64,000 bases of DNA from contig BSDZ01000010.1 of NCBI GenBank assembly GCA_030268105.1, forward strand, positions 4,316,001-4,380,000, read 5' to 3'. The notes beneath the pieces were generated by a model that saw only the letters and a list, made by a program, of their open reading frames with translations, did not search any database and had not been told where the DNA came from. Origin of the DNA: Volvox africanus. Its lineage: Eukaryota; Chlorophyta; Chlorophyceae; Chlamydomonadales; Volvocaceae. The translations under genes and the position numbers were made by a program. This document shows, in pieces, positions 55,138-64,000 of this stretch. How positions within the stretch are numbered: position 1 is the first letter of the stretch; every line of letters starts with the position of its first letter.

Positions 55138-58100
55138 AGACTGGGTGGAACATGGTTACCAGGAGGTTAGCAGATATCCCTCAAGAACCGTAGCTGTCGA
55201 TCTGCAACCACATCTCAAACACGTCCAGCCATCTTTTCTTTCAGCCAGGCATATCCAAACTGACCCACGGTTATTCTTGCCTCTGCATGCATTCAATATG
55301 CATGTACATGCAGGAGAACAATCTTATTTTCTTCCAAAGGCATGCATCCGTCAAACAAGGCAAGATGTTTAATAATGCCCTACAATAGGCCTCAACACTT
55401 CTCTTACCTTGGCACACTACAACGCCATCACCATTATTCACAGTGACCCTCCACAGAGGGTCATCCAAACGTTATTTGTACGCTTGAACAGTGCTTCCTG
55501 AGGCAAGAAGCTCGGCTGGGTTTGAAGGGTTCCAGCAGCTGTAACTGCCCATGATCCATGGCCCCTAACTGTGAAAGTACACCAAGTTCTGCTGCATCGG
55601 GTTCATCATCCTCAGATTCAGGATAACTATGTTGGCATAAGTTATCCAGGATTGCTGATATATATTCTAGAGTTTGCCGGTGATTAGGATTGGCAGGATC
55701 AAGATCATCCATAACGTGAATGAGAGCAGAAACAAGTGAGGAGGGCAGAGCTGTTTCTTCCTGAACCTGCGAATGTCCACTGCTATCCCCTGACAACACC
55801 TCTGATGTATGCCCTGAACTGTCCGTGCTGCTACTGCTGTGGTCTTCATTATGATCATCAGAGGTGTTGAAGTCATTCTCATTGTCCATGTTTAAGTTGG
55901 TATCCTCTGGGAAAGAAAGTCTGCATCTCTTCATGTGCCCATAAAGCTGCGACCGTGTCCTTCCAGTAAATGGGCATTGAGTACATGCATAAACCTCCTG
56001 ACCAAGAGGGTCCTGACAACGACTGAACTTGTGCTTTTGCAGCCATGCATCTGTGAATTTTGCAGCACAGTAATATTGCATTCATTTAATCATGCTGTCA
56101 TGCAAGTAAGGAGATACGTAGATGTAGCTTGCATGCCAATTTGGCGTGAGGGATATTTTAATTTTTTCCGTGCATACATGCATGGCCACGGTGGATGGCA
56201 ATTGGAAGGGTTTCATTGGACCCATCCAAACAAACCACAGTGCCTGGCTCATCACACCAAAGCCCGGGCTAGTATAAATAACTGTACTTTGATTTAAAAT
56301 TATTGACAGCATGAGTGGGTGGCTGGTACGAGATGAGTGCACAATGAATGTTCCAAATAAATATATCCCTTAAAAACCTATATGAACATAAGTCATCCGT
56401 GCGCACCTGATATGTTATCCCTTTTGGATGAGGCTGGGCGCTTGTTCAGAAGCCTTCCACTGCCTCCAAGGAGGCGGCCAAGAACTTTAACATGGTACTG
56501 GTTATGTAAGCCGTACAAGCCAAGATGTTTATCTCGATCTGATAGCACGTCCCCTCTACTAGAAGTCAACCTCCAAACTGATCCAGGTTGAAATGTAAAT
56601 AAGGAATTACTGGAGACGAAGTCCATGAGCTGTCCCACAGTTGAGTCCGTACTTCCAGAAAACGTCAACGTCCGTGACCCAGGTAAAACGACGAAAAGCT
56701 GAAGAGCTCGTTCATCATGATTGGACTGTGTAAATGACACCGTTGAGCAGTATCGCCCTATCGTAACGCCCAACACTGTGATGAGAACAAAAACAGAAGA
56801 ACCCATGAGGATCCACACTAAATATTCTGTAACATATACATCAACTAAAACAGGGGCATACAGAGCAACGTAAGAGGCAACAGCAATACCGAAAGTAATG
56901 CCACAGAAAAAGCCTAATAAAAGGTGGGCCATGAGCATGTAATAATATACAGTAAAGTAGCAGGATCAGACTGTTTTTCCTTACAGAACTGATATCTGAC
57001 AAAGGGGAACGACTCCTCCATTGTATGGAGTGGTACAGGCAGTACTCATGCATGTGGAGTACGAGATATTAAAGTGGAACGTGCATGTCCGCGTAATTTA
57101 CACTTGAAGTAAATTTTCAATAACGAATGATAGACTTGAATAGTAAATTACATGCATACGCACAGGAAGCTCCTTATACATGCATGTACGTGAAATACTG
57201 GGATACAGCCTCATCATCATACTTCCAGGAGCTTGCTAATAAGAAACTTGATTAACATTCCTTAAAAATAATTTATGACGTTTCTCATGAACTCGTTGAC
57301 TAGCTTTTACGACAACCAACCGTTACATGCCGCAAATCGCTAGCCGCATGCGAAGAGCTAAACAGATTTTTTATGTAGGACGACGGCAATCATCAATATT
57401 ATTGTAAAATAACATTCTTTATTGCTGCTGCACCTTGTATATATGTTAAGATTTAAAGGCTAGTGCACAGCATAACTTTTATAGCAGTTGCTCTTGCTTG
57501 CTTCACGGGTGGCATTAAATGTACATATAAAGGATGTTGTAAAGCAGGGTTACGAAACATTGTTGCTTACATGGGATTGATTGGCAGCAGCACAACCCTG
57601 GACGGAGTACCAAAGCACTTCTCTTCACTTTTTAGTAGTACGTAGGGCCCATGCCTCATGTCTGCAGCTGTATGTATCCTGCTGAAGGAGCAAGTTATTT
57701 GCAATAGTACAACCTTTTAATGAATGGAGACACATTCACCAGTTGTTTGTAAACTGCTGGTCTGCTGTCCTAATGAAGAAAAGAGGCGTATTGATACTGA
57801 GATAAATCTGTCAGTGGTAGATTTCGAGCAGCTCCTTACTGATGCAGCTGGCGCAAAATCAATCAGTGAAGTTTCAGTTCAGGTTTTAGACTCGGAGGAT
57901 GAGGATGGCAAGCTTGTGGCCCAGCAGGTGGCACCTGTGCAGCTGCTTAGCCGCTGCACTCGGTGGCTGAAGAAGGAAATTAGCGCGCCTTTCAAGGGGA
58001 AGGCTTGGAACCAGGCTCAGAAGAAACTCACTATCCACGTATCCCTTAAACAGCCATCTGTTCAATTGGTATCCCCTGAAGTAAGCAGAATCAGTATACG

Positions 58101-58439
58101 AAAGGATCATGATCGTGGTGAGCCATTAAAGTGGAGCAGGTCATATGAGCAGGCCGCCATCAACAAAGCCGTCCGCGACAACGTGCTGTACAACCTCGAC
58201 AGCAGCCTGAAGAATCCACGGGTCCTCATTGCGAAGGATATTCAACGTGAGCCGCATCTGCAGCCCGTTTGGGATAAGTGCTTTGCTGCTGGCTTTGCAC
58301 AAGTGGCTGACTTACAGCCAAGAGTTACGGTCGACTGCTTCAAGAAGAAATGGCAAAAGTACGTACATGTTTATTTTCCTAATGTCATGCTTCTAGTGAT
58401 TATCTTGTTTGTGGTAATCATACATGCCATCCATATCAC
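53416..58439 (+). repeat. Array unit 7 (no LTR, 5024 bp)
   Basis: Almost identical to unit 6. A G to A change near 54989 creates a longer TA run in P intron 5, shared with unit 8. Confidence 0.95.
55461..57053 (-). CDS. Gene U copy 7 (Lys to Thr variant)
   Basis: Exons 57053-56985, 56725-56407 and 56050-55461. Same protein as copy 6. Confidence 0.58.
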
Positions 58440-60161
58440 TAGCTTACTTTCAGTGGGGGCAGACAACAATAGAATGAAGCATGCACAGCATCATAAGTAA
58501 GCACTTTCATTCGGTGCATCCCATGTACTTTGTAGATACGCAACGGATTACAATGCCCAACGTGCAAGGGAAGAAAAGGTGAAGGCCACCCACAAGGAGG
58601 AACTTGCCTGCAAGCCAGGTTTGTGAGCTCCTATCCTACTGCTACTGTCATCCATATACTTGTTTTACAACATTTTTTGATCAGGTTGATTGATAAAAAA
58701 ATTCCTTTCTATGTATTTTGAAAAATGGAATTTGGGGTAAACGTGGGCCAAAGATTTGTTTTACGACAGAGGACATGCACGCCGCTTACGCTATGTACTG
58801 GATTACGAAAATTTTTGACAATGATGTGTATTATGGCATCTGGCGTTGATGTTCGTCTTCGCATTATTTTTATGTAGAGGACCTTGAGAAGAAGCCATGG
58901 AAGAAGCTATGGAACAAGGAGTCTCGGGCAGCCTGGAGGAGCTTCAAGTACGCTCAGCCAGATAACCCAGATGCGGGTCCCAGTGAGCGCCGCATTGCGA
59001 TGGAGGATTTGAATGTGACAGATCGGCAGCAGGAGCTTATTAATGCACTTGTGCAGCGGAAGCAGATTGAAAGCAGTAAGACATCCTTCACCGTACCAGC
59101 CACTCCAGTGCCGGTTGGAGCTGGTGGAACAGCTCAGCATACACCAGGCCTTGGTGCACTGGAGTTGCCAAAAGGCACTACGGTAAGATGTGATTATGCA
59201 TGTGTTTACTTTTATTATTGCTGCTGCTTCGCCACCCTAATAGTACGTACTTCTTAGTATGTTTGCAGAAAGTACGTCACAGTTCATGCATAACATTTGT
59301 TTCTTATTTTAGCTAGTTAAACAATAACAAATTTTTCATGCCTTTATTTCCTCATTTACGAAATGCTTAATTGCTACCAAACCGCAGAAAAGCGGCCAAA
59401 ATGACGAGCCGCCAGGAACTCAGGATGGGCGCACTAGCCAACGCCAAAAGCAGCCCGCACATGGTGAAGATGCATTGATGATGGTGCTGGCTGCCAATGC
59501 AGCTCGCATACATCAGAAGGAGAAGGAGATCAAGGCCGCTAGACGCCGACAGGTTAGTCCAAATAATAGTGGTAAAGAGAGTGGATGAAGGGGTGTGCAA
59601 ATTTCCAGGCGCGCTTAGCAAGGTTATTGCAGGATGGGTGATGTACATTACTGATTGCATCTACAGGGAGGGATGTACAGGTCATTAATGTCCTTTAACC
59701 TGTTTTCTCCATTTTGTCTTTTATGTAATTGTTCCTATATTCCTCAAACATACTTCCTATTCATGTAGGCAAAGAGTTCAGAGCCCTCTAAGGCAAGGAA
59801 CTCCAGCAGGAATGCTACAAACTCAAGCAAGGCGGCAGCGAAAAAGGTACAGCCCATTCATCCTGTCTTCCCGTTTTAGTGAGTTGTAATTTTATGTTTC
59901 GTTCTAGTCTTTTAATTTGCTGCGTGCTTTGTGGTTTGATGTGGTATATGTCGATTTGTTTTTCTCTTTTTTAATAAAAAATGTAAGCTTATCATTTCTA
60001 AAATCATATATATATGTTAATGGTGGGCCTTGAAGGTAACGAACAATGACGATGTGTGGCCATCCACGAAAGTGAGACGGACAAGCACGGGCATCAAAAG
60101 AAAGGTACATTATATTGAGGCCCATAGGTCTGGTATTCCAAGCATCTTTCGGAGGACATAA
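57724..60161 (+). CDS. Gene P copy 7 (P155L variant)
   Basis: Exons 57724-58358, 58536-58618, 58878-59182, 59388-59552, 59769-59846 and 60036-60161. The coding sequence matches copy 6, including the Leu at 155. Confidence 0.72.
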
Positions 60162-63100
60162 AGACTGGGTGGAACATGGTTACCAGGAGGTTAGCAGATA
60201 TCCCTCAAGAACCGTAGCTGTCGATCTGCAACCACATCTCAAACACGTCCAGCCATCTTTTCTTTCAGCCAGGCATATCCAAACTGACCCACGGTTATTC
60301 TTGCCTCTGCATGCATTCAATATGCATGTACATGCAGGAGAACAATCTTATTTTCTTCCAAAGGCATGCATCCGTCAAACAAGGCAAGATGTTTAATAAT
60401 GCCCTACAATAGGCCTCAACACTTCTCTTACCTTGGCACACTACAACGCCATCACCATTATTCACAGTGACCCTCCACAGAGGGTCATCCAAACGTTATT
60501 TGTACGCTTGAACAGTGCTTCCTGAGGCAAGAAGCTCGGCTGGGTTTGAAGGGTTCCAGCAGCTGTAACTGCCCATGATCCATGGCCCCTAACTGTGAAA
60601 GTACACCAAGTTCTGCTGCATCGGGTTCATCATCCTCAGATTCAGGATAACTATGTTGGCATAAGTTATCCAGGATTGCTGATATATATTCTAGAGTTTG
60701 CCGGTGATTAGGATTGGCAGGATCAAGATCATCCATAACGTGAATGAGAGCAGAAACAAGTGAGGAGGGCAGAGCTGTTTCTTCCTGAACCTGCGAATGT
60801 CCACTGCTATCCCCTGACAACACCTCTGATGTATGCCCTGAACTGTCCGTGCTGCTACTGCTGTGGTCTTCATTATGATCATCAGAGGTGTTGAAGTCAT
60901 TCTCATTGTCCATGTTTAAGTTGGTATCCTCTGGGAAAGAAAGTCTGCATCTCTTCATGTGCCCATAAAGCTGCGACCGTGTCCTTCCAGTAAATGGGCA
61001 TTGAGTACATGCATAAACCTCCTGACCAAGAGGGTCCTGACAACGACTGAACTTGTGCTTTTGCAGCCATGCATCTGTGAATTTTGCAGCACAGTAATAT
61101 TGCATTCATTTAATCATGCTGTCATGCAAGTAAGGAGATACGTAGATGTAGCTTGCATGCCAATTTGGCGTGAGGGATATTTTAATTTTTTCCGTGCATA
61201 CATGCATGGCCACGGTGGATGGCAATTGGAAGGGTTTCATTGGACCCATCCAAACAAACCACAGTGCCTGGCTCATCACACCAAAGCCCGGGCTAGTATG
61301 AATAACTGTACTTTGATTTAAAATTATTGACAGCATGAGTGGGTGGCTGGTACGAGATGAGTGCACAATGAATGTTCCAAATAAATATATCCCTTAAAAA
61401 CCTATATGAACATAAGTCATCCGTGCGCACCTGATATGTTATCCCTTTTGGATGAGGCTGGGCGCTTGTTCAGAAGCCTTCCACTGCCTCCAAGGAGGCG
61501 GCCAAGAACTTTAACATGGTACTGGTTATGTAAGCCGTACAAGCCAAGATGTTTATCTCGATCTGATAGCACGTCCCCTCTACTAGAAGTCAACCTCCAA
61601 ACTGATCCAGGTTGAAATGTAAATAAGGAATTACTGGAGACGAAGTCCATGAGCTGTCCCACAGTTGAGTCCGTACTTCCAGAAAACGTCAACGTCCGTG
61701 ACCCAGGTAAAACGACGAAAAGCTGAAGAGCTCGTTCATCATGATTGGACTGTGTAAATGACACCGTTGAGCAGTATCGCCCTATCGTAACGCCCAACAC
61801 TGTGATGAGAACAAAAACAGAAGAACCCATGAGGATCCACACTAAATATTCTGTAACATATACATCAACTAAAACAGGGGCATACAGAGCAACGTAAGAG
61901 GCAACAGCAATACCGAAAGTAATGCCACAGAAAAAGCCTAATAAAAGGTGGGCCATGAGCATGTAATAATATACAGTAAAGTAGCAGGATCAGACTGTTT
62001 TTCCTTACAGAACTGATATCTGACAAAGGGGAACGACTCCTCCATTGTATGGAGTGGTACAGGCAGTACTCATGCATGTGGAGTACGAGATATTAAAGTG
62101 GAACGTGCATGTCCGCGTAATTTACACTTGAAGTAAATTTTCAATAACGAATGATAGACTTGAATAGTAAATTACATGCATACGCACAGGAAGCTCCTTA
62201 TACATGCATGTACGTGAAATACTGGGATACAGCCTCATCATCATACTTCCAGGAGCTTGCTAATAAGAAACTTGATTAACATTCCTTAAAAATAATTTAT
62301 GACGTTTCTCATGAACTCGTTGACTAGCTTTTACGACAACCAACCGTTACATGCCGCAAATCGCTAGCCGCATGCGAAGAGCTAAACAGATTTTTTATGT
62401 AGGACGACGGCAATCATCAATATTATTGTAAAATAACATTCTTTATTGCTGCTGCACCTTGTATATATGTTAAGATTTAAAGGCTAGTGCACAGCATAAC
62501 TTTTATAGCAGTTGCTCTTGCTTGCTTCACGGGTGGCATTAAATGTACATATAAAGGATGTTGTAAAGCAGGGTTACGAAACATTGTTGCTTACATGGGA
62601 TTGATTGGCAGCAGCACAACCCTGGACGGAGTACCAAAGCACTTCTCTTCACTTTTTAGTAGTACGTAGGGCCCATGCCTCATGTCTGCAGCTGTATGTA
62701 TCCTGCTGAAGGAGCAAGTTATTTGCAATAGTACAACCTTTTAATGAATGGAGACACATTCACCAGTTGTTTGTAAATTGCTGGTCTGCTGTCCTAATGA
62801 AGAAAAGAGGCGTATTGATACTGAGATAAATCTGTCAGTGGTAGATTTCGAGCAGCTCCTTACTGATGCAGCTGGCGCAAAATCAATCAGTGAAGTTTCA
62901 GTTCAGGTTTTAGACTCGGAGGATGAGGATGGCAAGCTTGTGGCCCAGCAGGTGGCGCCTGTGCAGCTGCTTAGCCGCTGCACTCGGTGGCTGAAGAAGG
63001 AAATTAGCGCGCCTTTCAAGGGGAAGGCTTGGAACCAGGCTCAGAAGAAACTAACTATCCACGTATCCCTAAAACAGCCATCTGTTCAATTGGTATCCCC

Positions 63101-63463
63101 TGAAGTAAGCAGAATCAGTATACGAAAGGATCATGATCGTGGTGAGCCATTAAAATGGAGCAGGTCATATGAGCAGGCCGCCATCAACAAAGCCGTCCGC
63201 GACAACGTGCCGTACAACCTCGACAGCAGCCTGAAGAATCCACGGGTCCTCATTGCGAAGGATATTCAACGTGAGCCGCATCTGCAGCCCGTTTGGGATA
63301 AGTGCTTTGCTGCTGGCTTTGCACAAGTGGCTGACTTACAGCCAAGAGTTACGGTCGACTGCTTCAAGAAGAAATGGCAAAAGTACGTACATGTTTATTT
63401 TCCTAATGTCATGCTTCTAGTGATTATCTTGTTTGTGGTAATCATACATGCCATCCATATCAC
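58440..63463 (+). repeat. Array unit 8 (no LTR, 5024 bp)
   Basis: Like unit 7, but its P8 exon 1 carries the alleles seen in units 1-3 and 5 rather than those of units 6 and 7, another sign of exchange between units. Confidence 0.95.
60485..62077 (-). CDS. Gene U copy 8 (Lys to Thr variant)
   Basis: Exons 62077-62009, 61749-61431 and 61074-60485. Same protein as copy 6. The second intron carries the left-type base near 61300, unlike copies 6 and 7. Confidence 0.58.
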
Positions 63464-64000
63464 TAGCTTACTTTCAGTGGGGACAGACAACAATAGAATG
63501 AAGCATGCACAGCATCATAAGTAAGCACTTTCATTCGGTGCATCCCATGTACTTTGTAGATACGCAACGGATTACAATGCCCAACGTGCAAGGGAAGAAA
63601 AGGTGAAGGCCACCCACAAGGAGGAACTTGCCTGCAAGCCAGGTTTGTGAGCTCCTATCCTACTGCTACTGTCATCCATATACTTGTTTTACAACATTTT
63701 TTGATCAGGTTGATTGATAAAAAAATTCCTTTCTATGTATTTTGAAAAATGGAATTTGGGGTAAACGTGGGCCAAAGATTTGTTTTACGACAGAGGACAT
63801 GCATGCCGCTTACGCTATGTACTGGATTACGAAAATTTTTGACAATGATGTGTATTATGGCATCTGGCGTTGATGTTCGTCTTCGCATTATTTTTATGTA
63901 GAGGACCTTGAGAAGAAGCCATGGAAGAAGCTATGGAACAAGGAGTCTCGGGCAGCCTGGAGGAGCTTCAAGTACGCTCAGCCAGATAACCCAGATGCGG
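62748..64000 (+). CDS. Gene P copy 8, exons 1-3 (3' end outside window)
   Basis: Exons 62748-63382, 63560-63642 and 63902 to beyond 64000. Exon 1 has Pro at 155 and AAA at K136, the latter shared only with the broken copy 5. Confidence 0.7.
63464..64000 (+). repeat. Array unit 9 (partial, cut by window end)
   Basis: Begins in P8 intron 1 and runs into P8 exon 3. It shares the C at the intron 2 site near 63878 with units 6-8. Confidence 0.95.

Larger units (their letters stand above)
1..64000. repeat. Tandem array of a ~5.02 kb two-gene unit
   Basis: The same sequence recurs head to tail with a period of 5329 bp in units 2-4 (each with a 303 bp solo LTR plus a 5 bp target duplication) and 5024 bp in units 6-8 (no LTR). 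Copies are near identical, with only scattered substitutions and a few 1-4 bp indels. The array enters and leaves the window, so total copy number is unknown. Unit 5 is stretched to ~23 kb by retrotransposons. Amplification by unequal crossing over or gene conversion is inferred; assembly expansion or collapse cannot be excluded from sequence alone. Confidence 0.97.

Noticed and set aside
1..64000. The direct repeats as a CRISPR array or the unit as rDNA
   Set aside because: The repeats are 5 kb, gene-bearing and eukaryotic, with no short repeat-spacer pattern and no rRNA-like sequence.

Overview
This window is eukaryotic nuclear DNA. It has multi-exon genes with GT-AG introns of about 180-260 bp, two families of Ty1/copia retrotransposon and a Ty3/gypsy chromovirus. 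The species is not identifiable from the sequence alone. Copia gag-pol proteins fused in one frame, a chromodomain-bearing gypsy element, and TGTAA motifs near the ends of two LTR types would suit a green alga, but this is a weak inference. There are no bacterial features.

Almost the whole window is one head-to-tail tandem array of a ~5.02 kb unit. The repeat phase is set here by position 1, which falls inside an intron. Eight full units and a ninth partial one are present: 1-9281, 9282-14610, 14611-19939, 19940-25268, 25269-48391, 48392-53415, 53416-58439, 58440-63463 and 63464-64000. Each unit carries two unrecognised genes transcribed away from each other from a shared ~670 bp upstream region. 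Gene P (plus strand, six predicted exons, ~463 aa) is lysine/arginine-rich with a possible Myb/SANT-like segment. Gene U (minus strand, three predicted exons, ~325 aa) joins a ubiquitin-like fold ending in Gly-Gly to a C2HC zinc finger and an acidic Ser/Asp-rich tail. P and U of neighbouring units converge tail to tail. Nine codon differences were found among P copies by eye; eight are synonymous, all inside the exons predicted from splice signals. This supports the model and suggests selection on the protein.

Three retrotransposon families have invaded the array. Family A (copia, 303 bp LTRs) sits at one identical site between the convergent P and U genes: an almost complete element in unit 1 (1853-6103), solo LTRs in units 2-5, and an uninterrupted empty site in units 6-8. 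Unit 5 also carries a chromovirus (G, 29364-36834) in the shared upstream region and a minus-strand copia (B, 37570-47882) in exon 1 of P. B is itself split by a second family A element (40781-45640). All elements have 5 bp target duplications and LTR pairs differing by zero or one base, so the insertions are recent.

Units left and right of the retrotransposon cluster in unit 5 belong to two diagnosable sequence subfamilies. The best candidate for an undescribed system is the amplified divergent U/P gene pair: a putative ubiquitin-like zinc-finger protein with a basic, possibly DNA-binding partner, kept as near-identical tandem copies.
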